The notes under the pieces were generated by a model. It was not told the origin of the DNA. It made no database searches and saw only the letters and a list, made by a program, of their open reading frames with translations. Below, piece after piece: positions 41,293 through 54,698 of a stretch of 64,000 nucleotides of DNA. Source of the DNA: Symsagittifera roscoffensis (taxonomy: Eukaryota > Xenacoelomorpha > Acoela > Convolutidae); the NCBI RefSeq assembly GCF_963678635.1, contig NC_087067.1, forward strand, positions 10,277,716 to 10,341,715. Direction: 5' to 3'. Position numbers and translations under genes: made by a program. Positions within the stretch are counted from its first letter, which is position 1; each line of letters begins with the position of its first letter.

Positions 41293-41492
41293 NNNNNNNN
41301 NNNNNNNNNNNNNNNNNNNNNNNNNNNNNNNNNNNNNNNNNNNNNNNNNNNNNNNNNNNNNNNNNNNNNNNNNNNNNNNNNNNNNNNNNNNNNNNNNNNN
41401 NNNNNNNNNNNNNNNNNNNNNNNNNNNNNNNNNNNNNNNNNNNNNNNNNNNNNNNNNNNNNNNNNNNNNNNNNNNNNNNNNNNNNNNNNNNN
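41293..41492. other. Assembly gap of 200 N
   Basis: Exactly 200 unknown bases, the usual placeholder of scaffolding software. Open frames passing through it are meaningless. Composition and element content differ sharply on the two sides. Confidence 0.99.
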
Positions 41493-41509
41493 GTAGAAAA
41501 AAAATTGTT

Positions 41510-42240
41510 GCAATTGGGAATAATGTTTTTTTACCAAGATCATCAATATCACTCTCTATACATATAAATATATAAATTGCTCTCTAAAAATGCTGTTATT
41601 GTCTGACTACGTATCCTGGAAAAATTTATTGAAACATCCTCCATATTCTATTGTTTTATCAAAACACAATGATCTTCTCAGATGTTTTGTTAGACTAAGA
41701 CCATTATTTCGATAACAGTTGAAAGAAGCTTTAGAAAACAGGCTCATTTGTTAAATATTCATGACTACTGACCGATATATAATTTAATTGAAAAAAAAAC
41801 ATTTACTTTTAATCAAAACGTTTCTACAGCTCTTTTCCTAAAATTTTCCAAGATTTTTCAAATTCATTGACGACTTAAAAAGCTGTTCTTTTTGTTGATA
41901 TTATAGATAACTCAGTTATATCCTCTGTAAAGTGTGGTTTGTTTCCTTCTCAGAATGGAATATCGTTTTTCGAAATTCTTATTCTATATTTGTTTTTGAA
42001 TTTTGTTTTAGTAAGTGCATGAAGGATTTGTTATTCAAAATTGATAGAACAGGTTGAATTTTATTAAAAACACTGGGAACAGTTTTTTACCACGATCATT
42101 TTTATTACTGTATTTATACGCGCACTTATATATAATGCTCTCTAAAAGTGATGTTTTTCTCTGAATTATTATCCTGGAAAATTTTACTGAATATTCTATC
42201 CATATTCTATTCTTTTATCAAAACACAATTTTTCAGGAAT
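41510..42240. repeat. Direct repeat of about 170-220 bases
   Basis: The stretch 41510-41690 recurs in diverged form at about 42083-42230: TTTTTTACCA(A/C)GATCAT, then ATAAT/AATTGCTCTCTAAAA, ATCCTGGAAAA and TCCATATTCTATT appear in the same order. AT-rich, no coding function recognised. Confidence 0.6.
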
Positions 42241-42929
42241 GACTTTTGGAGAAATCATTTCCATGAAAGCTTGCAAAATGTCTTTGGCATGTTGTGATTT
42301 TATTGTTTAAATTCTGGCAAATCTTGAAAAAAGTGTCTACAGCGAAAAAAAATACTTGACTTCATTGTTTTGACTAGCTAATTTGTCTACAGAAGCCATG
42401 TTTTTATACCAATTTTCAAGGATATTTTTTGAAAAGATTGAAATCTTTGGCAACGTCTGTTTGGTGGACCAAATTTTTTTTAAGAACCAGTCTTCTTTTG
42501 AAAAAATATTCGTACATTCTTTTTGACACACCGCTAAACTTCTTTTTGTTAAAGATTTGCACAGAACCCTAAAAAAAACTTCACTGTACACACAAAGTCT
42601 TCATTAAGTTTTTTGAGCTCCGATTATCTTATGCGATGTTTTCTGAATGGCTAAATTTAAAACTATATAAAAAAATTCCTCATTGTTACGCATTCTCATT
42701 CTTGCGTATTAAGAAAGGTGAATTGAACCGAAGTCTTTTAGTACAACTTCCCTTTGTTCTTGCTTGTTTTCCAATTTTGGTTTTCTTGGAAGTGTAATTT
42801 GTGATTGATAAACTGATTACGAATTAAAATCAAATTGCTCACTTCTGTGTCATTTCTTTTCAAATTTTAGCACGTCTTCTCTCCGAAGGTCTTGCAGCTC
42901 TCCTCTTAATAGGTTTACCAAACAATTGC
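42241..42929. other. AT-rich stretch without recognised gene
   Basis: A minus-strand open frame of 84 codons (42337-42591) has no motif I can place. Given its surroundings it may be a remnant of the same Polinton-like element as the ATPase next to it. Confidence 0.3.
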
Positions 42930-43975
42930 TATTCACTCAGAAAATGAATGAAATTTTTGGGCCAATTGTAGATGAACTGTGTTCGAATTCGTAGGAAACA
43001 TTTTTATACTATTGGGAGAATAGAGACTCAATGGGCACTCATTGTCCAAAAATTTTGTCTCTGTTCTAGCCGGTAAACAAATTAGTAGGAATTTAATCAC
43101 GATTAGAGTAATATTTAAGTGAATTAACTGTCTTGCGGTTAAATTGAATAAATAAATGACCATAAAGAACAGATGTTTCATCTCGATACCATTTTTTCAA
43201 TTGAGATCCTAGACCTAATTGATGATTTAATATATTGATTTGTAAAGCTTCTCTCGATGACTCAAACCAAAAGTAAGTAAATTTTTTGTAACTCTGCATC
43301 TCTTACCATTTTGCTTTGACAAAAAAAATTAGTTTCTGATGGATATTTGTATACAGACTCTTGTGTTTTCCAGTAGTGTCCTCCAGCAGTGTACAAAATG
43401 TTTAGATTTTGAATTTTTTTTACAAGAATCATCAAATATAAATAGGTACTTAGTTCCGTTATCGGGAAGATTTTCAATTAATTCATAGTCTACCAATTTG
43501 ATACGTTTATAGTTGTTTCTGTGTATTTGACTGAAAAGAGACAAAAGAGCAAAACTTTGACAACGATTGGTTGAAATGCACTAGTTTGTAACCAATCAAA
43601 AACAGGATGTGATTTTCGAGATCCACTGTGACCAACTAGAGAAGCAAAAACTCGTTTGTTTGCTTGATACTTTCTTGTTAATAGCTTTGGAGGAAGTAAC
43701 AAAAAACCGACTATACTCAATAAGATAGCTACCCCTTCAGTCGTTTGTTTAGATCTTTTGGACAACAGTATTCAAACTGTTGCATTTTCTAGCATCAAAA
43801 CTATAGCAGATAAAGTTGACAGAAAAATTAAAAGAGAAAATTTACATGTACTTCCTAACACTTTCAATGATTTTTGTTTATGATTGTCTTCATTAAAAAC
43901 TAATTTTTGTACGCATACGGGTTTATCGCGTTTATCAATCATCTCATGTCTTGGAAGAAAAGTGTGAAATTTCTG
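42930..43975 (-). pseudogene. Polinton/adintovirus-type packaging ATPase (A32-like), decayed
   Basis: A32-like ATPases pump the genome into the capsid of Polinton-related viruses. Read from right to left on the minus strand, pieces in different frames appear in family order. There is a basic N-terminal part; a Walker A-like GHSGSRKS near 43633-43610, with Arg replacing the usual Gly before Lys; a Walker B-like YLFIFDD near 43430; a TAGG segment after it; and then LQINILNHQLGLGSQLKKWYRD and YGHLFI near 43240-43150. Frameshifts and stops separate them, so nothing functional remains. Recognition is from motif order and recall of invertebrate relatives. Confidence 0.6.
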
Positions 43976-44019
43976 AATAAATAAAAATGAAAAGAATTAA
44001 TACAAAAAAAAGAATAATC

Positions 44020-47000
44020 TGATTTACAACTTGTTCATCACGTCCATGTTCAGCATGCAAATGCTTTTTTTTTGCATGACAAAATAGGTATTTGTTCTAC
44101 CTCCAACCATTTTCTTTGTCTTCGAATGTCAATTTATGAATTTTTGGCAAAATCATGATAAAACTATAAATTTTTTATAATACTTTGCGAAAGACTCCGC
44201 TTCTTTGATTTTTCAAGACCAATAAATTTTTCATGAACGGTTCTCCATTGAATTCCATAGAAATTGAACCAAGTTGATTTAAATGTTGGTTTGAGTTTTT
44301 GGGAGGCAGAAAAGAGTATTCTACGTTTTTTCGGTCTTTATAAACTCCTAGATTTTTTCTACACTGTTTTCAAAGCGCGCAATATCCTAAAGAAACAGAT
44401 TTATGATTTCACTTGATTTTTGCATTTAGTGGTAAAACCGAATCACAATAATGAAGCACAAATTTTAATATGTAAACAGTGAATGAAACCTGTCAGGTGA
44501 CCAAGAAAACAAGAAATAGGAGGACTAGGAATAACATAAATATCTGGGTCTTTTTGAAAAGTAGATTTCTTAGATTCAGCAGGATCATGTAGACTTGAAT
44601 GTAGTCGAGGGAGCTTTTGAGTTTGCGATGACATAATCCATACAGGAGTTTCAGTTCAATTTTGACACCCATATGAAAGTTATTGGTCAATTTCCTTCCG
44701 TTCCATTCCGAAACCAAAACAATACAGGTTCACTGAGAGTAATTTTTTTCTAATTGATGAAAAGTCTCGCGTAAATTAAATCAAAAGTTCTCAGAGTTTG
44801 GTTTGACTCAATTTATGTACGTTTAATTTATACAGTGCATTCATCAACAATAAAGCATTTTTTTTGAGCGTGTCTACATAACTTGGTAACAAGGGAAGTA
44901 CATCAAGCAATTTGTCAGTTCCACCCTTTTTTACTTGCAAAGATTGAATTTTTTCCAACTACATCCCATTTCTACAATATTCCAACAGATCTCTTCTCTC
45001 GTTATTAGACCGGTATCTCATAAATTTTTTTCTGACATTATGGAATTTTTTCAAAATATTTTTTTTTGCAGAACCAATGTTTACACTCATACTGTTCAAC
45101 TCAAAAGCCAATTGAATAAACGTTTTCAGAGGGGAAACATTTGAATTACAAGACAATAATAGCATCAACAATCAAAGTTTTTGTCTATTGCAGCTCTCGA
45201 AAAAAATAAAATTTCCTAAATTGGGACAGTTTTTTGAATTCCTTCCAGATATAGTCGACAATTTTCACTGATTCAATGTCTTTTTTTTGCTTTGAAGAGT
45301 TGAGTCTGAATATAAGAATGTTGCTCGAAATTTTAATTTTTGGTCGTTAACAAACTTGTCTTCTAGTGTAAGTTGCTTTGTGATACACTTCGTTACATTC
45401 GGCAAGCTCCTGATTCATAGTTGAGTCTTTGTCAGAAGTGGGCTCCAATATAGGGATGTGTCAAAAAATTTCAACATCGTGAAAAACAGTTTTTCTGTAT
45501 CACCGAGGTATACTTGCTGTCGCTTCTATCTTCTGAATAGTTGGAGGCACAATTCAAATTAAACTTTCCCGTTGTTTCCTATGTTTAAACTTTCCCATGC
45601 AAGTCTCCCAATTCTTGTTTGATTTTTTAAAATTTTTGTCTTTTCTGGATAACCATTTTTAATCAGAAACAGACTGATCGGTTAAAGAAAAATAAAGGTA
45701 TTGATTTTGAGATTGAATGAAAAAGAAGTTAACAGCATGGGTCAATCAGTTAACCGTAAAAAAAGCTAAATATAGAACTTTCGGATACAATTTCTAGGCA
45801 TGGAAACTTTGTAGAAGTTATTTTTTTAACTGAACGCCCTTTTCTGAATCAAAATTACTTGCTTCAGATGGCTGCTGCTATGCGTCGAGCTCTTTCCAGC
45901 TTTAACCGGAGTATATTGAAAAATTGTTTTTCATTTCTGTTTTTATTGGATATTACGAATTATAAAAAGTCACCTACAACTTTTGTCTCACTCCTCATAT
46001 TTCGTACTGTTGTTTGAAAAAATGCGAGTTCCTATTAGTTCTAATTAGTTTAGCTCTTGATCAAAGTTTACAACCATTGAGTAAATTTCATTTCACATTA
46101 TGAATTATAGATTGTCTTTACACTCTGTGCAAATGCAGAATTCATTTAAATGTTATTTTATCAAATACAGGATTTAATCAACTAAAATGCGCTGTTCAGC
46201 ACAATTTGCAATCGAATGGAGCAGAAAAAATTCGAAGTTTTGCAATGAAAAACTAACGCGCTAAAATTCCATTCGACTTTTTTTATGTTCTAAGGAAAAA
46301 ATGGTTTCCAAAGAAACTGCCGGATCAGCATTTCTGAAGAGAGCTCGGAAAGTAGAAAACCCAGAATATGAACATGATTTGATGAAAACAATTGACTATT
46401 TTATTGATGACTATAGATTTAGTAATAGTAGTCTTGTCACTCATTCTATGAAAAACTAAAAGAGTTCCATAATCTGGCTGATTTTTTGTCTCATATGTGT
46501 GCACAAATGTACAATGTGCTCAAAATAAAAGTGATAAAAGTTTTTCATTTCTTTTTACCAGAGACAAAACTCAATTCAATTTTTTCAATAATATGCAAAA
46601 ATGTTTTGTTTGGTTAACGTGAAGCAAAAACTGTTTCAAAAGGTTCAAAAAAATCAGACAAGAGTAACAAATTTTTCAAACTGCAGGAAGTGTTTCGTTT
46701 TATTATGGAGAGATTGAAAATGTTTCTACTTAGTGTGAAAAAAAAACGTTTTTTTTTTAAAGATGCGAACAAAAAACAAGTGTTAGTAGTTGCGTAAAAA
46801 GTTTTAGAGTTTTCTCTCGCATGTGTGTCAAAGATTATCAAGTTTCGTGATTGTTTTGCTAATTTCATAAGTATCGAAACTTCCTTTTTTTGAAACGCAT
46901 TTTTTTGTCCGAAAGCAAACATTTTGTTTGAGTAAGATTATCTATCAAAACATTTTTTTAGTTGAATAACTCATTTAGTACATTGTAAAGGTCCAAAAAT

Positions 47001-47182
47001 AATAGAGAAATTAAAAGCCAATGTGTATTTTCTGATAAGGAAAAACCATTAAGAGTTTTTCTTTTTTCTTTTAAAGTAATTTGAAGAAAATCAAAAGCTT
47101 CTTGATTGGTTTTTTACAAAAAATGATGAAGAAACGAGTTATAGTAAAAAACTATTTTAATTCTAATTGGTTGAAAAGGCTT
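44020..47182. repeat. Degenerate 3.1 kb repeat unit, first copy (U0)
   Basis: Landmarks shared with later units, in order: TCATCACGTCCATGTTCAG, the minus-strand CATAATCCATACAGGA segment near 44630, a GTGCATTCATCAAC segment, TATAGTCGACA, ATATAGGGA, ATGGCTGCTGCTATGCG at 45867, TGCGCTGTTCAGCACAATT near 46190, and the TTTGAGTAAGATT block near 46925. Only fragments of open frames remain on either strand. Confidence 0.65.
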
Positions 47183-49152
47183 AAGCGACAAAAAATAAGT
47201 TTTGCATGACTATGGAATTATTTTTAAAATTTTCAAAACTGTCAATTACTTGAAAATTTTCATTTAATTTCTAAAATTCAAATAAGCAGTAACATTCTTT
47301 AATTTATTTTGGCACACTCCAGATCTTCCAATTTTGCAGAATCCAAATTTTGGAATTTCGTCTCTGATACAAGCCAAATCTCCTATCAATTGTCGTCATT
47401 CAACAGGAAAAGTTAATATGATTTACAACTTGTTCGTCACGTCCATGGTCAGTATGCAAGTGCTTTTCTTTCTGCATTCTAAAAACATTTTGCAGGACAA
47501 AATGGGCAGTTCTTACAATTTCAATCATTTTTTGTCCTTGAATGTCAAACTATGAGTTTTGGCTCAGCGTACTCATCCAATTTTATTACCTTTGGTTGCA
47601 AAATTGCTGACAAAATTTCATATTTTTTTCATAAACATTTCAATCCACGGTAATTTTTGTGAACGCTTCTCCAAGTAGTTTCATAGAAATGAAATTTGAG
47701 CCAAAATGATTGAAATGCTGTTGTGAGTACTTGGGAGGCATGAGATATATTCTACGTTTTGTCCATCTTTATAATTTTCTAGTTCTTTTATTACACTGTT
47801 TTCAAAACGCGCAATATCCAAAACAACCAAACTCAAGAATTCAACTTTTTTGCACTTGTTGTTAAAAATGAAAAACACTTGATCAATGCCTTGACTTTTG
47901 AAGCATCTTTCTACTGAAAAGTTGGAAGCACGATTCAAATTAAACTTTCCCTTTGTTTGAATTTAGGAACCAAGCAAATCTCCCAATTCTTGTTTAATTT
48001 TAAAAAAAAAAGTTCAATAAAATTGGGAGTTTTGTCTTTTCTGGAGAAATTTTTAATCTGAAACAGACTGATAGTTTAAAGAGAAATAAAGGTTATGATT
48101 TTGAGATTACTAGAAAAAAGAAGTGAACAGCATGGGTCATTCAGTAAAACCGTGAAAAAAGGCTAAATATAGAAGTTTCCGATACAACTTAATTCTTTAT
48201 CTAAGCATTTTTCAAGCAAAATTAATTCATTCAGATGGCTGCTGTTATGCGTCAAGCTCTTTTCTGCTTTAATCGGAGTATAATGAAAAACTGCTTAATA
48301 TTTCTGTTTCTATTGGATTTTACGAACAATAAATAATAACCCACGACTATTGTGTCTTTACCCATAATTCTTACTGTTGTTTGAAAAAATGGGAGTTCCA
48401 AATAGTTCTAATTAGTCAACTCTTGATCAGTTTTTACAATGATTGAGTAAATTTCATTTCACTAAAGAAATTATAAATTGTCTTTACCCTCTGTACAAAT
48501 ATAGAATTCATTTAAAGGTTATTTCATCAAATGCAGTTTTTTATCAATTAAACTGCGCTGTTCGACACAATTTGCAATAGAAAGGAATAGAAAAAATGCC
48601 AAATTTTACAATTAAAAACTAAGCGCAAAAATCTGAGCAACTTTTTCGAAGTTCTAAGGAGAAAAGCAGGACAAAAACTTTTTGCAGGACAAAATGGGTA
48701 ATTGTTACAACTTCAAACATTTTTTGTCCTTGAAAGTCAAACTAAGAAGTTTTGGGCCAGCGTACTCATCCAGTTTTATTACCTTTGTTTTCAAAATGGC
48801 TGACAGATTTTCATGTTTTTCATAAAATTTTGCAACAAAAACTCCGCTTCTTAATTTTTCAAGACCAAGGTATTTTTTGTGAACGAATCTCCAAGTAATT
48901 CCAACGAAATGAGTTTTAAACCAAATTGATTTAAATGTTGGTGTGAGTACTTGGGAGGCAGAAAAAATTTTCTACATTTTGTCCATCTTTATAATTTCCT
49001 AGTTCTTTTATTAGACTGTTTTCAGAGCGCGCAATATCAAAAAAATCAAACTCAAGTTTTCAACGGTTTTTTGCAGTTTTTGGTAAAAACGAAAACACTT
49101 GATCATTGCATATACTTTTGAAGCACATACTTTCCTTAAAAAATCAGAAGTT
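47183..49152. repeat. Repeat unit U1, internally deleted, with partial extra copy
   Basis: It starts at the GCGACAAAAAATAAG landmark. Near 47910 it jumps from the middle of the minus-strand part to the plus-strand part, losing about 1.6 kb compared with U2. Near 48670 it restarts inside another unit (GGACAAAATGGGTAATTG) and runs to the next landmark at 49153. Confidence 0.6.
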
Positions 49153-49311
49153 TAGGCGACAAAAAAAATTAAGTTTTGCATGACTACATTATGCAATTAA
49201 TTTCAAAATTTTCAAAAACTGTCAATTAGTTGAAAATTTTCATTTATTCTCCAAAATTCAAATAAGCATAACATTCTTCAATTTATTTTGAGACATTTCA
49301 GATCTCCCAAT

Positions 49312-49840
49312 TTAGCAGATTCCAATTTTTTGAAATTTAACTCTGGTACGAGCAAAACTCTCCCACCAAATGTCGTCATTCAACAGGAAAGTTTCATCAC
49401 GTCCATGTTCAGTATGCAAATGATTTTCCTTCTGCTGATTAAAAAGCTTTTGCAGGATTGAATGAGTAATTGTTACAACTTCAATCTTTTTTTTGTCCTT
49501 GAATGTCAAACTATGAACTTTTGGCCCAGCGTACTCATCCAATTTTATTACCTTTGTTTTCAAATTGGCTGACAGAATTTCATGTTTTTTTCATAAATTT
49601 TTGCAAAAAAAAACTCAGCCTCTTAAATAATCAAGACCAAGGTATTTTTTGTGAATGATTCTCCAAGTAATTCCAACGAAATGAGTTTTAAAACAAATTG
49701 ATTTAATTGGTGGTGTGAGTACTTGGGAGGCAGAAAAAAAAACAAAAAAATATGATACGTTTTTTTCATCTTTATAATTTCCTAGTTCTTTTTTTACTCT
49801 GTTTTCAAACCGGGCAATATCCAAAACAACCAAACTCAAG
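49312..49840 (-). pseudogene. Unknown minus-strand gene remnant in U2
   Basis: Two open pieces in different frames form one protein: first LVVLDIARFENRV and a NYKD segment, then (after a shift near 49560-49610) IKLDEYAGPKVHSLTFKDKK, HSILQKLF and HTEHGRDETFLL. The same gene recurs in U0, U1 and U3, always broken. It is probably part of a Polinton-like element, judging by company, but I cannot assign it to capsid, protease or other known Polinton proteins. Confidence 0.4.
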
Positions 49841-51736
49841 ATTTCAACTGTTTTTTGCAGTTGTTGGTAAAAATGAAAAACACTTGATCATTGCATATAC
49901 TTTTGAAGCACATACATTTTTAAATAAACAGAAAATAAAACTTGCGAGTTGACCGAGAAAAAAAGAATTAGAAAGACTAGGTTCAATATAAATTTTTGGG
50001 TCCTTTTGTGTAGTAGATTTCAGAGATTCAGCAGAATCGTGTAGACTTTAATTTAGTCGAAGGTTTTGAGTTTGCGTTGACATAATCCATACAAGAATTT
50101 CAGCTCAATTTTGACACCCAAATGAAAATGAATGGTGAATTTGCTTCCGTTTTTTTCCCGAGACCAAAACAATACAGGTTCAAGGAGAGTAATTTTTTTT
50201 TCTATTTGATGAAAATTCTCGAGTAAACCAAATAAAAAAATTCTGAGAGATTGACTCAAACTATGAACATTCAATTTTTACAGTGCATTCATCAACTATG
50301 AAGCAATTTTTTTTGAATGTCTCTACATAACCTAGTAACGAGAGAAGAAATCAAGCAAACTGTCAATTCCAATTTTTTATTTCTAAAAATTGACTGTTGA
50401 CCATTGCATCCCGTTGTGGGTAATTTTTTCTACCATTATGCAAAGTCCACTTAAAAAAGATAATTCTGCGTATTCAGCTAATTTTGGCATTTTTGACAAA
50501 CTTTGTGATTCTATATCAGTATGCGAAAAAAGTTATCGGATTTATCTTGTAAAAAAATGTACAAACAAATTTTGAAAACTTTTATAAAATGGTTTTTTCG
50601 ATAAACCAATATTTACATTTATACTGTTCAATTCAAAATATAATTGAAAAAAAAATTTCAGTCGGCAAATATTTGAAAAACAAGACAATAGTAGCATCAT
50701 CAATCAAAATTTTGTATTTTGCAGTTGTGAAGAAGCATAAATTTTCCGATATTGGGACAATTTTTTGAATTCGTTCCAATTATAGTCGACATAGGCAACA
50801 AGTTTCAATAGTTTAATGTTTTTGCTCTGAAGAGTCGAATCTGAATACAAGGCGGTTGCTCCTTTGATCGTTAACAATTTTGTGCTCTAGTATAAATTGC
50901 TTTTAGATACGATTTGTTGCAGTCGAAAATTTCCTGATTCAAAGCTGAAGCTTTATTAGAAGTAGGTTCCAATATAGGGACGAGTCAAAGGTTTTCATCA
51001 TCGTGAAAAACAGTATTTCTATGTTGCTTCTGCTTTTTTCATCGAGATATACTTGCTATCGCTTCAATCTGCTGAATAGTTAAAAGCACGATTCAAATTA
51101 AACTTTCACCTCGTTTGAAATTAAGAACCAGGAAAATCTCCCAATTTGTTTTTGATTTTCTAAAAATTCAAAAAAATTGGCAGTTTTGTTTTTCTGGAGA
51201 ACGATTTTTAATCAGAAACAGACTGATAGTTTAAAGAGAAATAAAGGTTATGATTTTGAGATAACAAGAAAAAAGAAGCAAACAGCATGGGTCATTCATG
51301 GGTCAAACCGTAAAAAAGGCTAATTAGAAGTTTCGATACAACTTATTTCTTTACTAAAGCACATTTCAAGCAAAATTAATTGTTTCAGATGGCTGCTGCT
51401 ATGCGTCAAGATATTCTCAGCTTTATTCGGAGTATAAAGAAAAACTGCTTATTAACTCTGTTTCTATTGTATTTTACGAACAATTAAAAGTAACCCACGA
51501 CTATTGTTTCTTGACCCATAATTCTTACTGTTGTTTGAAAAAATGGAAGTTCCAAATAGTTATAATTAGTCATCTCTTGATCAATTTTTACAACGATTGA
51601 GTAAATTTCCTTTCACAAAAAAATGATAATTTGTTTTTACCCTCTTTACAAAAACAGAATTCATTTAAAGGTTATTTCATCAAATGCAGTTTTTAATCAA
51701 CTAAATTGCGCTGTTCGACACAATTTGCAATAAAAA

Positions 51737-51985
51737 ATGAATAGAAAAAATGCCAAACTTTGCAATAAAAAACTAACGCGCAAAAATTTCGAACGACTTT
51801 TTCTATGTTCTAAGGAGCAAAAGGCTTCCACAGAAACTGCCGGATCAGCATTTCTAGAAAGGGCTCGGAAAGTACAAAACTCAGAATATAAACATGTTTT
51901 GTTGAAATTATATGACTGTTTTATTGATGGTTATGGAACTAATAATGGTAATCGTGTCAAAATTTTTGAAAACAATTGATTGTGT
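51737..51985 (+). pseudogene. Unknown plus-strand gene remnant in U2
   Basis: An 80-codon frame containing NKKLTRKNFERLFLCSKE and ETAGSAFLERARKVQNSEY. The same segment is present in U0 (frameshifted, near 46230-46400) and U3. The conserved wording across diverged units marks it as former coding sequence. Function unknown. Confidence 0.4.
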
Positions 51986-52432
51986 TATTGATGGTGACGG
52001 ATATATTAATAGTAATCTTGTCAATTATTCTATAGAACACTAGTTGGATAACTCATTTCATACCTTGTAAACCTCCAAAAATCATGGAAAAATAATAGTT
52101 GAGGTGTTTTTCCTCATTAAGAAAGTCTATTGAAAGTTTTTTTTCTTTTTCGTGTAAAATAATTTGGAGAAATTCAAAAGCTTCTTGATTGGTTTTTTTC
52201 CAAAAAAGATGAAGATTTAACAAAAAATAGTTAAAATATAGATTCATGTGAAATCTGATTGGTTGAAAATGTTTAAGCGACAAAAAAAATTAAGTTTTGC
52301 ATGACTACATTATGCAATTAATTTCAAAATTTTCAAAAACTGTCAATTACTTGAAAATTTTCATTTATTCTCCAAAATTCAAATAAGCATAACATTCTTC
52401 AATTTATTTTGAGACATTTCAGATCTCCCAAT

Positions 52433-52960
52433 TTAGCAGATTCCAATTTTTTGAAATTTAACTCTGGTACGAGCAAAACTCTCCCACCAAATGTCGTCAT
52501 GCAACAGGAAAGTTTCATCACGTCCATGTTCAGTATGCAAATGATTTTCCTTCTGCTGATTAAAAAGTTTTTGCAGGATTGAATGGGTAATTGTTACAAC
52601 TTCAATCTTTTTTTTGTCCTTGAATGTCAAACTATGAACTTTTGGCCCAGCGTACTCATCCAATTTTATTACCTTTGTTTTCAAATTGGCTGACAGAATT
52701 TCATGTTTTTTTCATAAATTTTTGCAAAAAAAAACTCAGCCTCTTAAATAATCAAGACCAAGGTATTTTTTGTGAATGATTCTCCAAGTAATTCCAACGA
52801 AATGAGTTTTAAAACAAATTGATTTAATTGGTGGTGTGAGTACTTGGGAGGCAGAAAAAAAAACAAAAAATATGATAAGTTTTTTCCATCTTTATAATTT
52901 CCTAGTTCTTTTTTTACTCTGTTTTCAAACCGGGCAATATCCAAAACAACCAAACTCAAG
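52433..52960 (-). pseudogene. Unknown minus-strand gene remnant in U3
   Basis: Near-identical to the remnant in U2: open pieces 52744-52959 and 52433-52684 in two frames, with the same IKLDEYAGPKVHSLTF and HTEHGRDETFLL segments. It shares the frame break with U2, so the damage is older than the duplication or was spread by conversion. Confidence 0.4.
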
Positions 52961-53440
52961 ATTTCAACTGTTTTTTGCAGTTGTTGGTAAAAATGAAAAA
53001 CACTTGATCATTGCATATACTTTTGAAGCACATACATTTTTAAATAAACAGAAAATAAAACTTGCGAGTTGACCGAGAAAACAAGAACTAGAAAGACTAG
53101 GTTCCATACAATTTTTTGGGTCCTTTTGTGTAGTAGATTTCAGAGTTTCAGCAGAATTGTGCACACTTCAATGTAGTCGAAGGAGGTTTTGAGTTTGCGA
53201 AAACATAATCCATACAGGAATTTCAGTTCAACTTTGACACCCATATGAAAAATAATTGGTGAGTTTTTTCCTTTTTGTTCCCGAGATCAAAACAACAAAG
53301 GTTCATGGAGAGTAATTTTTCTTTTTCGATTTGATGAAAATTTTTGCGTAAACCAAATCAAAATTTCTGAGAGTTTGACTCAATTTATGTACGTTCATTT
53401 TTTACAATGCATTCATCAAGTAAGAAGCCATTTTTTTTGA

Positions 53441-53782
53441 ATGTGTCTTCATAACCTAGTAACGAGAGAAGTAATCAAGCAAATTGTCGATTCTACCTTT
53501 TTATTTGCAAAGATTGACTGTTTTCATTTGCATCCCGTTTCTGCTATACTCCATGAGATTGGTACTTCATGTGTTTTTTCTACCACTATGCAAAGTCTAC
53601 TTGCAAAGTCTTTTGAAAAACATACAAACTCTCACAAAATTAGAAATCTTTACAAAAAATTTTTAAAAAACCAAGTTTTACGCTCATACTGTTCAACTCA
53701 AAAACGAACTGAAAAAAAAATTTCAGAGGGCAAATATTTGAATAACAAGACAATAGTAGCATCATCAATCAAAATTTTGTAG
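53441..53782 (+). other. Open frame in the middle of U3, coding status uncertain
   Basis: 113 codons open, with related open stretches in U0 (44935-45144) and U2 (50390-50575). The wording is only partly conserved and composition is AT-rich with many Lys, Phe and Ser. It may be former coding sequence or chance. Confidence 0.25.
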
Positions 53783-54698
53783 TTTGCAGTTCTCAAGAAG
53801 CATAAAATTTCCGATATTGGGACAATTCTTTGAACTCGTTCGAGTTATAGTCGACATAGGCAACAAATTTCACTAGTTTAATGTTTTTGCTCTGAAGATT
53901 CGAATCTGAATACAAGGAGTCTGCTCTTTTTGATCGTTAACAAACTTGTGTTCTAGCATAAGTTGCTTTGTGATACATTTTGTTGCAGTCGGCAAGCTCC
54001 TGATTCATAGTTGAATCTTTGCCAGAAGTGGATTCCAATATAGGGACGAGTCAAAGGTTTTCATCATCTTGAAAAACATTATTTCTATGTGGCTTCACCT
54101 TTTTTCATCGTGATATACATGCTATCGCTTCTATCTGCTGAATAGTTGGAAGCACGTTTCAAATAAACTTTCCCCTTGTTTGAATTTAGGAAACAAGCAA
54201 ATCTCCCAATTCTTGTTTGATTTTTTAAAAATTCAATGAAATTGGGATTTTTTGTCCTTTCTAGAGAACGATTTTTAATCGGAAACAGACTGATAGTTCA
54301 AAGAGAAAAAAAGTTATGATTTCGAGATTACAAGGAAAAAAAATAAAAAGCATGGGTCATTCAGTAAAACTATGAAAAAAGGCTATATATACAAGTTTCC
54401 GATACAACTTATTTCTTTATCTAAGCATTTTTTGAAGCAAAACTAATTGTTTCTAATGGCTGCTGTTAAGCGTCAAGCTCTTCTTAGCTTTAATTGGAGT
54501 ATAATGAAAAATTACTTAATATTTCTGTTTCTATTGGATTTTACGAACAATTAAAAGTAACACACGACTATTGTGTCTTTACCCATAATTCTTACTGTTG
54601 TTTGAAAAAATGGGAGTTCCAAATAGTTCTAATTAGTCAACTCTTAATCAGTTTTTACAACGATTGAGTAAACTTCCTTTCACAAAAGAAATTATAGT

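Larger units (their letters stand above)
49153..52270. repeat. Repeat unit U2, about 3.1 kb
   Basis: Full-length unit between two GCGACAAAAAA landmarks. Its first 950 bases are almost identical to U3, whereas the remainder is clearly more diverged. It contains minus-strand open pieces (49312-49839) in the first third and a plus-strand open piece (51737-51979) near the end. Confidence 0.75.

Noticed and set aside
41099-41575. Open frames running through the N gap on both strands
   Set aside because: Runs of N have no codons; only the sequence left of 41293 was used.
46614-46922. 102-codon minus-strand frame in U0
   Set aside because: Not conserved in the other 3.1 kb units and rich in Phe, Lys and Asn as expected by chance in AT-rich DNA.
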